A stretch of 64,000 nucleotides of DNA from Endobugula sp047636495 (GCA_047636495.1 JBLILH010000003.1:155269-219268); one strand, 5' to 3'. Positions 36,446 to 45,867 are shown, counted from the stretch's first letter. Program-made: numbers and translations. Notes: generated by a model from the letters alone, not told the origin.

Positions 36446-36820
36446 TTACTTACTATCACGGTACTGCTGATAAGCTTTCCATGCTTCATATTCTTTATAT
36501 TCTTCGGTACCTTGCTCGCGCGAACTCAACCACGCACGAAAGCTTTCAAACTCCTTAAATTCTTCCTCCGACATGCGGGGGGAACCATCTAGGTCTAAGA
36601 TGTAGTAACCACCGCTTTTGAGTTTTTTCTTATCCTCATCAAACGCTTCAGATACATTAAAAGTGCCCTTTTCACCTGAAAAAACCCCGGGACCTTTTGG
36701 CACACTTGGATCTTCTGGCTCTTCAAAAGCGCCTACAAAAGGCCCTGCCGAGCAACCAACAAGCACCAGCATCGAAACCATCAACAAGGACAATACACTG
36801 TTAGAAGATATAGACTTCAT
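36446..36820 (-). CDS. Lipoprotein with Tyr/Trp-rich tail, paralogue of the one at 28697
   Basis: A 124-residue putative lipoprotein. From the ATG at 36820 the signal ends at LVGC, lipid cysteine at residue 23; five extra in-frame residues upstream are possible. The middle is Glu/Pro/Gly-rich; the tail has FESFRAW and YKEYEAW motifs with 16 residues between the Trp, the same spacing as in the 85-residue lipoprotein near pstS. No family recognised. It sits between the pst operon and a porin. Confidence 0.78.
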   Translation of the reverse strand: MKSISSNSVLSLLMVSMLVLVGCSAGPFVGAFEEPEDPSVPKGPGVFSGEKGTFNVSEAFDEDKKKLKSGGYYILDLDGSPRMSEEEFKEFESFRAWLSSREQGTEEYKEYEAWKAYQQYRDSK

Positions 36821-36900
36821 ATAAAACCGAACCAAGATTAATTAATAAAAACCTATGTTAACAGATCAGTGGGCTTATTTTATAAAAATTAGGATAAAAA

Positions 36901-36929
36901 AAACGCGCTATTTAAAAAATAGCGCGTTT
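36901..36929 (-). terminator. Rho-independent terminator of the porin gene
   Basis: Arms 36901-36913 and 36917-36929 (AAACGCGCTATTT and its complement) form a 13-bp stem with a 3-nt loop, followed on the minus strand by T residues, 25 nt beyond the porin stop. Confidence 0.93.
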
Positions 36930-36953
36930 CGGAGATCGCTTAAATTCTATTAA

Positions 36954-37904
36954 TTAGAACTTAACACGAGCACCTACAACAAAACCGTCACCGTCATTAA
37001 CCGTGCCGGTTACGTCAACAGTGCGATAGCCAGTGTATAGCTCAACACCCTTAGCAGTATTATGAACCAAACTGAAACCCGTGTGGTCTACGTCATTAGT
37101 AGCAGCACCATATGAGTAATCACCAAAATCTACCGCCAAACTAAGATCGCCTATTTTATAACCAATAATAAGGTTAGAAGCTTTCTTGTCATCTGCAGTA
37201 GCAGTTTCTAATTCGCTGAATTGGTAAGCTACAGAAACAGCGCCAAACTTAGCGGCCACAGAACCACCGAACTCATCAGAGTCAGCAGCTTTGTTGCTTT
37301 GTCCATACAAGCCTGCTTTAAAGTTACCAGCGCTTCCTTTAATTTCATAGTTAGTTTCACTAGAATTAAAAGAAACGGCTACAGCAGCTATGCCACCTAG
37401 TTTTGGAGAGTCATAACGTAAACGCTCAGTACGACCGCCATCAGCTGTATCAACACCACCACCGAAAGCACCAGTGCCGTCATTTAGTAGACCAGTACCA
37501 GAGTAGTCCATAGTAGTAGCGTCATCGCCCGCTTCAGAACCTTGACCGAAACTAACTTTACCAAAGTTGCCTTTAGCATAAAGTTCATTTTTACGAATGC
37601 TAACCGCATCTGAATCGTCTTCGCCATTGTTAGCCGCATTTATACCAAACTCTTGATTAGTTCCCCAAGTAACATCATTTACTGTGTGACTTGCAACGAT
37701 GCGAAAACGTGAACCAGAATTACCATTGTCATTGATAGATAAATCACGGTTAGTTGCTGCTTCATCTTCAGTGCCTGTGCCTCGATCTTCCTTTATTTCA
37801 CGTGTATCACCAATTTTGTAACTTACGTGACCAGAAAGTTCTACGTCTGCTTGTGCTGACACAGCTGCGCCCGCAACTGCTAAAGCTAAAAGTAATTTCT
37901 TCAT
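36954..37904 (-). CDS. Gram-negative outer-membrane porin (general diffusion type)
   Basis: A 316-residue precursor: signal peptide MKKLLLALAVAGAAVSAQA, then alternating beta strands starting DVELSGHVSYKIG. RFRIVASHTVNDVTWG, NELYAKGNFGKVSFGQGSEA, a constriction-loop region with FGGGVDTADGG, and the C-terminal strand GFVVGARVKF ending in Phe identify a trimeric porin of the Porin_4 type. Asp- and Glu-rich loops suggest cation preference, by inference. It is near pst but I see no Pho box before it, so I do not call it phosphate-regulated. Confidence 0.92.
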   Translation of the reverse strand: MKKLLLALAVAGAAVSAQADVELSGHVSYKIGDTREIKEDRGTGTEDEAATNRDLSINDNGNSGSRFRIVASHTVNDVTWGTNQEFGINAANNGEDDSDAVSIRKNELYAKGNFGKVSFGQGSEAGDDATTMDYSGTGLLNDGTGAFGGGVDTADGGRTERLRYDSPKLGGIAAVAVSFNSSETNYEIKGSAGNFKAGLYGQSNKAADSDEFGGSVAAKFGAVSVAYQFSELETATADDKKASNLIIGYKIGDLSLAVDFGDYSYGAATNDVDHTGFSLVHNTAKGVELYTGYRTVDVTGTVNDGDGFVVGARVKF

Positions 37905-38110
37905 TGTTTTTTTGCCCCTAATTATTTGGTTAAGTTGTGAAGAGCGCTTTTTATATAGGTATGGGGAAGGGATGTCAAATATTTTTCGTAAAAAAACCTA
38001 ATTACCGCTTATATTGATCACTTTCCACCCGAAAATAGCTTTTAGCGTTATTTTAAGAGATTTGAGCTATCAATAATACACAGGCTGCTGGCGTTGCGTA
38101 AAACTAGCCA

Positions 38111-38250
38111 AAAAAATAAAACCCCGATAGAATCGGGGTGCCAACAGGGAGGAAAAAGGGCGATTAATTCCTCGTTGATGGCTAAGATATTTTCATGTCT
38201 TTTGAAGCAATTAGGGTTGCGTAAAGAGCATGAAAACTCAGGGGCACTAC
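38111..38250 (-). ncRNA. Candidate small RNA downstream of polA (Spot 42/ErsA position)
   Basis: On the minus strand a 140-nt segment ends in a strong rho-independent terminator: ACCCCGAT (38121-38128) pairs with ATCGGGGT (38132-38139) and is followed by a long T-rich tail. Just before the stem is a single-stranded pyrimidine stretch (TTTTTCCTCCCTG), which could pair with ribosome-binding sites. The stem lies about 290 nt beyond the polA stop. In enterics and pseudomonads small RNAs (Spot 42, ErsA) sit in this position. A weak promoter-like TTGAAC at 38279-38274 is the only start signal. It may also simply be the polA terminator. Confidence 0.5.
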
Positions 38251-38393
38251 TATGACGACCCATTCAAGGATTAGTTCAAAATAAATGTAAAATAAATCAG
38301 TTGTGTTTTATTTTACATTACAAACAAAGGGTTATATCTAACTATAGACCTGTCTTTTCCTTGAGATGGGGTTGCTGAAGGTTTTACGCACAA

Positions 38394-38427
38394 CAATCAA
38401 TAATCAATAATCAATATTCAATATTCA
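38394..38427. repeat. Heptanucleotide tandem repeat after polA
   Basis: Three copies of a CAATAAT-like unit followed by two CAATATT copies, directly after the polA stop codon. It is short, possibly slippage-derived, with no evident function. Confidence 0.6.
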
Positions 38428-38429
38428 CC

Positions 38430-41201
38430 TTAATGCGCTTCATCCCAATTACTGCCGACTCCTATATCGACGATCAAAGGCACGGATAGTTCAACTGCAT
38501 TTGCCATAATGTCTCTTAGCGTCTGGCAGGCCGTGTCGAGGTCATTTTCTTTAACCTCTAACACTAACTCATCGTGAACCTGCATAATCAGCTTTGCATC
38601 AACCGGCTTGCCTGTGAGTTTATGTGCTGAATTATTGGCTGGGTTGCTATCAGGGCTTAGCCATTGATCAACCCTTATCATGGCTTTTTTGATAATGTCT
38701 GCCGCTGTGCCCTGCATCGGGGCATTAATAGCCGTTCGCTCCGCAGCCTGACGGCGCATACCGTTACGCGCATTGATCTCAGGCAAATAAAGTCGACGGC
38801 CTTCTAAAGTGTCAACATAGCCATCCTCAGCGGCCTGCTTGCGCACGCTGTCCATATAGGCTTTAACACCTGGATAACGCTCAAAATAAACATCGATGTA
38901 TTGTTGAGCATCATTGCGCCCCACCCCCAACTGTTTGGCAAGACCAAAGGCGGACATGCCGTATATCAAACCAAAGTTAATCGCCTTGGCTCGGCGTCGC
39001 TGTTCTTGGGTCACTTCATCTAGGCCTACGCCAAAAACTTCAGCCGCAGTGGCCGTATGTACATCTCGGCCTTCTTTGAAGGCGGCCACTAAACCTTCGT
39101 CGCCGGATAAGTGCGCCATAATCCGTAATTCGATTTGCGAATAATCGGCTGCGAGTATTTTATACCCCTCGGGAGCAATAAATGCTTGGCGTATACGTCG
39201 CCCTTCGGCATTTCTAATGGGTATATTTTGTAAATTAGGATCAGATGAAGATAGTCGCCCCGTTGCGGTCACCGCCTGATGGTATGACGTGTGTATACGT
39301 CCGGTGGCGGGGTTAATCATTTGTGGCAGCTTATCGGTGTAAGTCGACTTTAATTTTGATAGCCCTCGATGCTCGATAAGCACCTTAGGCAAGGGGTAAT
39401 CTAACGCTAATGCCTGCAACACCTCTTCTGCTGTCGATGGCGCACCTTTTGGCGTTTTTTTAATCACCGGAAGTGCAAGTTTTTCAAACAAAATAACCCC
39501 TAGTTGCCTGGGTGAGGCTAAATTAAACTCTTCTCCTGCCATCGCGAAGGCTTGTTTTTCTAAGGCATGCAAACGCTGCTCTAGTTCAATACTTTGCTGC
39601 CCGAGTAACGTCGCATCGACTAACGCCCCATTGCGCTCAATACGCGAAATAACCGGTAATAGGGGTATTTCTATTTTCTCAAACACGTGCAGTAGCGCGG
39701 GTTCAGCTTGCAGTTTAGGCCAAATGGCTTGGTGCAACTGCAATGTCACATCAGCATCTTCGGCAGCGTAAGGCGCGGCAATTTCAATATCTATTTGATT
39801 GAAAGTCAGCTGCTTAGCGCCTTTACCCGCGACATCTTCAAATTTGGTGGTTGAACGATCAAGATAAAAGCGCGCCAAGCTATCCATATTATGGCGTGTA
39901 GCAATCGAGTTGCAGACATAAGACTCAAGCATTGCGTCGTAAATAATACCCTGTAAATCAATCCCGTGGTTAAGCAGCACATGCCTGTCGTATTTTAAAT
40001 TTTGGCCTAACTTACATTTTTCTGGGTTTTCAAGTAATGGTTTTAAAGCCGTTAACACGCTTTCCAAACGCAGTTGTTCTGGCGCGCCAATATAATCATG
40101 TCCACAAGGCACATAAGCGGCTTCACCGGGTGTTACAGCAAAAGACACCCCGACAATTTTGGCCTGCATATAATCGATGCTGGTCGTTTCGGTATCAATG
40201 GCGAAATATTCTGCGGCGTCTAGCTTAGTTAGCCATTCTTCAAGGTGCTGCTGGGTGAATATGGTCTGATAGTCAACAGGCCCTGCAATTGCTGGGGAAG
40301 GAGGTTCCGCTCCCGATGCCTCCGCAGAAGCATCTAACTCGTCGATCCACGAATTAAATTCGTATGCGTTATATAGCTGTTTCAGCGCACCCCTATCAAC
40401 GTCACCATGGTGCAGATCAGTCAGCGCTACACCGATATCAACGTCAAGCTTTATCGTCGCAAGCGCATACGATAAACGCGCCGCGGCTTCATTTTCGGCT
40501 AACTTTTCAGGCATTTTTTTCGCACCGCGAAAATCTAGCCCACGCACGCCTTCTAAATTTTTATAAATTGCATTAATGCTGCCCATATTTTGCAGCAACG
40601 CCAGTGCAGTTTTCTCTCCTACGCCGGCAACACCCGGGATATTGTCGACTTTATCCCCCATCAGCGCTAAAAAGTCGATAATAAGACTAGGCGGGATACC
40701 AAATTTTTCTTCTACACCCGCAACGTCCATCACTGTTTCTGTCATGGTGTTGACTAAGGTAACGTACTTATTCACCAGCTGCGCCATATCCTTATCACCC
40801 GTTGACACCAAGACATCGATACCCTGCGCTGTTGCCTCGTGCGCCAATGTCCCAATTACATCGTCGGCCTCAACGCCATCGATCATGATCAACGGCAAGC
40901 CCATTGCGTGAATGATTTGGTGTATCGGCTCAATTTGTAAGCGCAGATCATCTGGCATCGGCGGCCTATTCGACTTGTATTCTGAATACATATCATCACG
41001 AAAGGTTTTTCCTTTCGCATCAAATATGACCACAATCGTGCTGGCAGGGTAATCTTTTTGTAAGCGTCGTAACATACTGATGACGGTACGAATCGCACCC
41101 GTTGGCTCGCCCTTAGCGTTACGTAAGTCGGCCTTAAACATGGCATGAAATGCACGATAAAGATAAGAGGAACCGTCAACAAGAACAATAGGAGCTGTCA
41201 T
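38430..41201 (-). CDS. polA: DNA polymerase I PolA
   Basis: A 923-residue enzyme for repair and Okazaki fragment processing. All three activities are visible: the 5'-3' exonuclease (VLVDGSSYLYRAFHAMF, GVEADDVIGTLA, MGDKVDNIPGV), the proofreading domain (FAIDTETTS, YAAEDADVTLQLH), and the polymerase domain with motif A DYSQIELRIMAHLSGD, O helix RRAKAINFGLIYGMSA and motif C MQVHDELVLEV. The ATG at 41201 is chosen; a GTG three codons earlier is possible. Single gene with a long leader. Confidence 0.97.
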   Translation of the reverse strand: MTAPIVLVDGSSYLYRAFHAMFKADLRNAKGEPTGAIRTVISMLRRLQKDYPASTIVVIFDAKGKTFRDDMYSEYKSNRPPMPDDLRLQIEPIHQIIHAMGLPLIMIDGVEADDVIGTLAHEATAQGIDVLVSTGDKDMAQLVNKYVTLVNTMTETVMDVAGVEEKFGIPPSLIIDFLALMGDKVDNIPGVAGVGEKTALALLQNMGSINAIYKNLEGVRGLDFRGAKKMPEKLAENEAAARLSYALATIKLDVDIGVALTDLHHGDVDRGALKQLYNAYEFNSWIDELDASAEASGAEPPSPAIAGPVDYQTIFTQQHLEEWLTKLDAAEYFAIDTETTSIDYMQAKIVGVSFAVTPGEAAYVPCGHDYIGAPEQLRLESVLTALKPLLENPEKCKLGQNLKYDRHVLLNHGIDLQGIIYDAMLESYVCNSIATRHNMDSLARFYLDRSTTKFEDVAGKGAKQLTFNQIDIEIAAPYAAEDADVTLQLHQAIWPKLQAEPALLHVFEKIEIPLLPVISRIERNGALVDATLLGQQSIELEQRLHALEKQAFAMAGEEFNLASPRQLGVILFEKLALPVIKKTPKGAPSTAEEVLQALALDYPLPKVLIEHRGLSKLKSTYTDKLPQMINPATGRIHTSYHQAVTATGRLSSSDPNLQNIPIRNAEGRRIRQAFIAPEGYKILAADYSQIELRIMAHLSGDEGLVAAFKEGRDVHTATAAEVFGVGLDEVTQEQRRRAKAINFGLIYGMSAFGLAKQLGVGRNDAQQYIDVYFERYPGVKAYMDSVRKQAAEDGYVDTLEGRRLYLPEINARNGMRRQAAERTAINAPMQGTAADIIKKAMIRVDQWLSPDSNPANNSAHKLTGKPVDAKLIMQVHDELVLEVKENDLDTACQTLRDIMANAVELSVPLIVDIGVGSNWDEAH

Positions 41202-41945
41202 AATATCCACGTCATTTAGATTAAAGAATTAAAGGTCTTGTGTAGCAAGGAGAATACGCATTTAAGGTGACTGTTTAGCCCGTGAATTAACCCGCGAATT
41301 AACCCGCCATTAGCGGACAAAAAAGTAAAAAAAACTAATAAGCGCCCACGCTTGAAGAGAAAATGAATCATAAAGGAAATACATCGCTATTTGACCTTTT
41401 TACAAAAATAAACTGTTTTTTTGCCTACATTGAGGAGTCGTGGCGATCAAAATGTCAGCATTAAGTATATTGTGTGTAATTAATGCACCATAAATGTTGC
41501 ACTGCAGCATAACAGCATGTTACCATGCGTAACACATTAGTGAGCTGCTAATTTTGGTTAAGTTATTATTACCTTGCATTGCGATAGTAAACCCCCCTTA
41601 TTTATTATCCAGTGCAGGGATTTTTTAACCCCTCCTTGTCATCCCCACCTTGCAATACTTTGACTTATTTACTTGTTCGTTAAGCAATCCGAACTGCCTC
41701 TCCGATTTGTGTGGTGAATGCCAAGCTATTGGTTGATTTCCTTTCTGTCTTCATACTCGCTCTCGCCCAAATCGGTGGAGCAGCCTAAGCAGATGTAAGT
41801 GTGGGCCGGAATAACGAACTCAAATAAGCACTGCTCATGGCGACTTCCCGACATGCAATATTTTCTACGCTCTTACTTTTATAGATGCAGCAATAGTGCT
41901 TTCGAGATTCTTCAACTGTTTTTCGAAGGCTTAAACAGCGCACAA
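41202..41945. other. Intergenic region upstream of polA, no gene recognised
   Basis: About 745 bp between polA and znuA. The start of it serves as polA leader and promoter. I see no convincing gene. A GAGGAG motif near 41430 precedes a 17-codon frame (41438-41494) of no recognised identity, and short near-repeats of GAATTAACCCGC occur near 41283-41305. The rest looks like non-coding or decayed DNA. Confidence 0.45.
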
Positions 41946-42950
41946 CTACGGCGATTGCTGACAACGCTGAAAATCAGCAGACAAACGTGTTAGCAGCTGG
42001 ACAATAGATTCACTACCGTTGATATTTCCATCTTCCCGTTGCTCGCTCAGCCCCAAAGGGTTAAGCGTCAATACCGGGATATCAACATCGTTGGCTAGTT
42101 GAATCGCGCCTTTATTGCTCCACCCGTAATCAACAAAAATACAACGTAGTTCGGTCAGTTTGCGCAAACGATATAACTGCTTTGCGCCCGCTCGGCGCTC
42201 GGGTGTTAGCGCGACATAACCTAACTGCGGTAAAGCATAACGAGCCACAAAGTGTTGATATGCTGGATGGGCAACAACAAATGGCGCAACGGAGATAGAA
42301 CCATCTTTTAAGCGTGTATCTGCCATTATTTGTGCATCTAACTGAACTAATTTTGCTTTTAGCCTATTACCGTTTCGCTGAAAAGCCACCTGATATACAG
42401 GAAATTTTTGGCTCAATTCGGCTACTAAAGCATCGATAATCACTAGGTTATTCAGTGGGTTTAACCATAAGTGTGGGTCTTTATTGCCGTGATCATGATT
42501 GTGGTCGTGATGATCGTCCGAATGCCCCTCTTCAGCGTCCACTTCTGGCCATTCAATACCGACAAGAGACGACGCCGTCACCACGTTTTTACTTCTCTGA
42601 GCCAGTGGCCGCACCAAAAACTGTTCCAGTGACCGTCCAACCCACAACACCACATCCGCTGATAACAATTGCTGCCTATCTGCCACCGATAAAGCATAAT
42701 GATGAGGTGATCCGTTCCCCTTGAGCAAGATGTTGACTCTGCCATAATCGCCAACCACTTCTTGCGCTAGCAAACCCAATGGGCGAATACTGGCTAGCAC
42801 CACTGGTTTTGCAGGGCCTTCACTTAAATTACTAGCACTGCCGTCAGCTAAAACAGGCGCAGATATGGTGATCATTGTGACAAATAAGATGATCACAGTG
42901 AACAAGCACCAACGATGAGAATAACGATTGAACACACCACAAGTAAACAT
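41946..42950 (-). CDS. znuA: Zinc ABC transporter substrate-binding protein ZnuA
   Basis: A 334-residue periplasmic zinc receptor. An N-terminal hydrophobic signal (WCLFTVIILFVTMITISAPV) precedes the mature domain. Zinc-binding signatures: SPHHYALSVADRQQL, a His/Asp-rich loop HSDDHHDHNHDHG, then KDPHLWLNPLN, and FVVAHPAYQHFVARY. The His-rich loop is typical for ZnuA and is thought to capture zinc. The gene is divergent from zur across a Zur operator. Confidence 0.95.
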   Translation of the reverse strand: MFTCGVFNRYSHRWCLFTVIILFVTMITISAPVLADGSASNLSEGPAKPVVLASIRPLGLLAQEVVGDYGRVNILLKGNGSPHHYALSVADRQQLLSADVVLWVGRSLEQFLVRPLAQRSKNVVTASSLVGIEWPEVDAEEGHSDDHHDHNHDHGNKDPHLWLNPLNNLVIIDALVAELSQKFPVYQVAFQRNGNRLKAKLVQLDAQIMADTRLKDGSISVAPFVVAHPAYQHFVARYALPQLGYVALTPERRAGAKQLYRLRKLTELRCIFVDYGWSNKGAIQLANDVDIPVLTLNPLGLSEQREDGNINGSESIVQLLTRLSADFQRCQQSP

Positions 42951-43033
42951 ATATTAATACACTATTTAGACAAGTTAATTTAGAAGGTAGCAAGGGTTTT
43001 GTAAGCACAGCATTGATACAACGCTGAAACCGG

Positions 43034-43058
43034 AATAATGTTACAATATAACAGTTAG
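43034..43058. promoter_or_regulatory. Zur operator between znuA and zur
   Basis: An imperfect palindrome centred on TGTTACAATATAACA (43039-43053) within AATAATGTTACAATATAAC closely resembles the gammaproteobacterial Zur box (AATGTTATAnTATAACATTT). It lies in the 153-nt region between the divergent starts, so it can repress both sides when zinc is plentiful. Confidence 0.8.
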
Positions 43059-43103
43059 AATGAAATAGATAAACATTACTCGCAACGCGACAGACAGATT
43101 GAT

Positions 43104-43592
43104 ATGAATACATGTCACGACCACCAGCACTGTATCGATGATGCCCTACAAAGCGCCCATCAAATTTGCAGCGACCAAAAATTACGACTAACGCCGATAC
43201 GAGAGCAAGTCCTGCGCCTTATTTGGCAAAACCATCGGCCTTTAGGCGCTTATGACTTACTCGATATGCTCACCACTATATCTGCACGTCGAGTTGCCCC
43301 CCCTACGGTGTATCGTGCCTTAGAGTTTTTGTTAGATATTGGTTTGGTGCATCGAATTAATTCTCTCAACGCATATATTGGCTGTCCTTCGCCTTCTACA
43401 GCACACCCTAGCTATTTTTTCATCTGTACCGAATGCAAAACCGCTGTGGAATGTACTCACGCCAAACTGCATCACGATATTAATACCATCGGTGATGACA
43501 TGGGCTTTAATATCCACAAACATTGGCTAGAGGTGTTAGGGGTCTGTAAAGACTGCCAAACCACACTCGCTTCGCCGATAACCCATCAATAA
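43104..43592 (+). CDS. zur: Zinc uptake regulator Zur (Fur family)
   Basis: A 162-residue Fur-family repressor. The DNA-binding winged helix is LTPIREQVLRLIW and PPTVYRALEFLLDIGLVHRI. The structural zinc site uses CTEC and CKDC pairs. A His-rich N-terminus (CHDHQHC) is present. It should block znu expression when zinc is bound. The gene is followed by znuC and znuB in one operon, 26 nt apart. Confidence 0.94.
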   Translation: MNTCHDHQHCIDDALQSAHQICSDQKLRLTPIREQVLRLIWQNHRPLGAYDLLDMLTTISARRVAPPTVYRALEFLLDIGLVHRINSLNAYIGCPSPSTAHPSYFFICTECKTAVECTHAKLHHDINTIGDDMGFNIHKHWLEVLGVCKDCQTTLASPITHQ

Positions 43593-43618
43593 TAAATAGC
43601 CCCGAGATACTCCCCACA

Positions 43619-44491
43619 ATGACATCCACTGTGTCACCTGAGTCACCTGCTACCTCCCTATCGTTGCCCCGTGCGCTATTACGTGCAGAGAACATTGGCT
43701 TGAGCGATAAGCAGCGTGTCCTGCTAAGTGATATTAACCTATCCGTTAGCACCGGCGAAATCGTCACCATTATTGGCCCTAACGGCGCAGGCAAGACCAG
43801 CCTACTGAATATCTTATTGGGCTTACGTACGCCTTCTAGTGGTCAAGTCGTCCGCGCTAAGCCGCTCACCATTGGTTATATGCCTCAGAGCTTACAATTA
43901 AATCCTCAATTGCCATTAACCGTATTGCGATTTTTATCGTTAGCCGAGAAATGTACGATGAACATTGATAGCGCACTTAAAAAGACGCATGTCCATGCGC
44001 TTAAACATGCGTCAATGCATGACTTATCCGGTGGTGAGCTTCAGCGGGTACTATTATCACGTGCAATTCTGCGCAAACCGCAACTGCTGGTTCTCGATGA
44101 ACCCGTTCAGGGCGTTGATGTCGTCGGGCAAAGCCAACTGTATCAACTCATTTCGCAATTACGTGACGAGCTACAGTGCGGCGTACTCATGGTCTCTCAC
44201 GATCTACACATAGTGATGGCCGCCACTGACAGGGTGATCTGCCTCAATCAACATATATGTTGCCATGGTCACCCCGACAGCGTTTCTAGTCATCCGGCAT
44301 ATTTAGAACTCTTTGGTCATAGCACCGATGCCAACGTGGCTATTTATACCCACCACCATGATCACGGTCATGATGCGCACGGCTGTATTGTCGATGCAGC
44401 CGATAATGGCTGCGTTCATGAACACGACTCGAATGAGGTGGCTAGTGTCAATACTCTCGACCGTCTGCAAAGGGATAATAACAATGCCTGA
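43619..44491 (+). CDS. znuC: Zinc ABC transporter ATPase ZnuC
   Basis: A 290-residue ATPase. Walker A GPNGAGKTS, signature LSGGELQRV, Walker B LLVLDEPVQGVD and the His switch VSHDLHI are all intact. The C-terminus carries a His-rich tail (HHHDHGHDAHGC and HEHD), as in other ZnuC proteins, probably for zinc sensing or binding. It overlaps znuB by 8 nt, indicating coupling. Confidence 0.96.
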   Translation: MTSTVSPESPATSLSLPRALLRAENIGLSDKQRVLLSDINLSVSTGEIVTIIGPNGAGKTSLLNILLGLRTPSSGQVVRAKPLTIGYMPQSLQLNPQLPLTVLRFLSLAEKCTMNIDSALKKTHVHALKHASMHDLSGGELQRVLLSRAILRKPQLLVLDEPVQGVDVVGQSQLYQLISQLRDELQCGVLMVSHDLHIVMAATDRVICLNQHICCHGHPDSVSSHPAYLELFGHSTDANVAIYTHHHDHGHDAHGCIVDAADNGCVHEHDSNEVASVNTLDRLQRDNNNA

Positions 44492-45281
44492 ATTTTTACT
44501 ACTTGCGCTTATTGCAGGTATTGGCATTGCCTTAATTGCCGCGCCATTGGGTGCCTTTATCGTGTGGCAACGGATGGCATATTTTGGCGACACCTTAGCT
44601 CACGCCTCACTCCTTGGCGTGGCCTTTGGCTTACTGCTCTCGGTAAATATCCAGTTAGCCGTGATGCTGTGCTGCTTACTCATAGCCGTGATGTTGGTTT
44701 TTTGGCAACAACAAAAAACTTTACCCAGTGATACTTTATTAGGTATTTTATCGCATTCAACACTCGCCCTTGGTTTGGTGCTAGTCAGCGTATTTGATAG
44801 CGGGCAACTTGATCTTTCGGCCTATTTACTCGGCGACTTACTTTCCACCAACCGTTTCGATGTAGGGGTCGTTTATTTACTTTTAGTCATCGTAAGTGTG
44901 TCTATTTGGCACTATTGGCAACCGTTGTTGTCGATGGTGGTTAATGAGTCACTGGCAACAGTCGAGGGCGTGCCAGTCAAAAAAATGCGTTTACTGTTTA
45001 TCTGTTTGTTAGCGATCACTATTGCCTTGGCCATCAAGATGGTTGGGGTGTTGCTTATTACCGCATTACTCATCATTCCCGCAGCCGCCGCACGTTACCT
45101 CGCAAGCTCGCCAGAGAACATGGTGCTTTGGGCTGGACTGCTTGGAAGCTTATCGGTAGTAGGGGGATTAACCAGTTCACTGTTATGGGACAGCCCAGCA
45201 GGACCATCAATAGTGGTGTGTAGTAGTGCGCTGTTTATTCTTACGTTGAGTTGTCGGCGTTTGGTGGGAGCCACGAGCTAG
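44484..45281 (+). CDS. znuB: Zinc ABC transporter permease ZnuB
   Basis: A 265-residue inner-membrane permease of the ABC-3 family. The start ATG at 44484 is supported by MPEFLLLALIAGIGIALIAA and WQRMAYFGDTLAHASLLGVA, the conserved permease N-terminus; longer in-frame reading overlaps znuC without family similarity. About eight helices. The last gene of the zur-znuC-znuB operon. Confidence 0.96.
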   Translation: MPEFLLLALIAGIGIALIAAPLGAFIVWQRMAYFGDTLAHASLLGVAFGLLLSVNIQLAVMLCCLLIAVMLVFWQQQKTLPSDTLLGILSHSTLALGLVLVSVFDSGQLDLSAYLLGDLLSTNRFDVGVVYLLLVIVSVSIWHYWQPLLSMVVNESLATVEGVPVKKMRLLFICLLAITIALAIKMVGVLLITALLIIPAAAARYLASSPENMVLWAGLLGSLSVVGGLTSSLLWDSPAGPSIVVCSSALFILTLSCRRLVGATS

Positions 45282-45393
45282 CCGCTGAAAAAATTGTGGC
45301 GTTCCTGCTGTATTTACCCCACTGGATGTTTCGCTAGTGAGAGCAGCCGTAAACTCAGTAAAAGGGTTACAGGAAAACGCTCAGTAGCACTCC

Positions 45394-45867
45394 TCAGCGA
45401 TGAGTCACCACAGAAGACAAGGTCAAAATCACTTTGTTTCTATTATAAGGCGAGACGAGGTAACCCACGTATTCGCCAGTGGGTTTGATGATAGGAATGA
45501 TATCATTGGTAGAGTGAGTCAGCGACTGAATGTCGGATTGAGTCTGGTACTGGTCGGTTAGGGTACTTTCATCCACCACCACGATGCTGGTTTTGACGCT
45601 GTCATCTAATAATAACATTACGTCTTTAAGCAGTTGCGTCTCTTCTTCACTATTGACTAATAAGACCCATAAAGGACTGGGCGCTACCGCGTCTATTACT
45701 GCCTGACTATTTTTCTTAAATAAAACCAAACCGTTGATTTTTAATTCGAGGAGTGACAAATAACGTGGCGTGGTTATTTTATTAATAAATAACACCAAGA
45801 TAGTCACCATAATAGCGACAATAACCCACACCGTTTTTTTAATACTTTTTTGCTGATCGGTTGCCAT
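45394..45867 (-). CDS. Membrane-anchored thioredoxin-fold-like protein at the SCO position, no cysteines
   Basis: A 157-residue protein with one N-terminal membrane anchor (TVWVIVAIMVTILVLFI). The periplasmic part (LWVLLVNSEEETQLLKDV, TSIVVVDESTLTD, IIPIIKPTGEYVGYLVSPYN) has the strand order of a shortened thioredoxin fold. In Pseudomonas cox clusters the gene after cyoE encodes the copper chaperone SCO; this one sits there but contains no cysteine, so it cannot bind copper in the SCO manner. It may be a degenerate SCO or an unrelated assembly protein. Identity uncertain. Confidence 0.6.
   Translation of the reverse strand: MATDQQKSIKKTVWVIVAIMVTILVLFINKITTPRYLSLLELKINGLVLFKKNSQAVIDAVAPSPLWVLLVNSEEETQLLKDVMLLLDDSVKTSIVVVDESTLTDQYQTQSDIQSLTHSTNDIIPIIKPTGEYVGYLVSPYNRNKVILTLSSVVTHR

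Noticed and set aside
36954..37904. Porin as a phosphate-specific (PhoE/OprP-type) porin
   Set aside because: It lies beside pst genes, but no Pho box was found upstream and the sequence is a general porin.
38048..38263. Open frame of 71 codons on the minus strand downstream of polA
   Set aside because: It contains the terminator hairpin at 38121-38139 and no ribosome site; the small-RNA or terminator reading explains the region better.
41799..41993. Open frame in the gap upstream of znuA's end
   Set aside because: It overlaps the znuA 3' end on the opposite strand, has no ribosome site and looks like chance.
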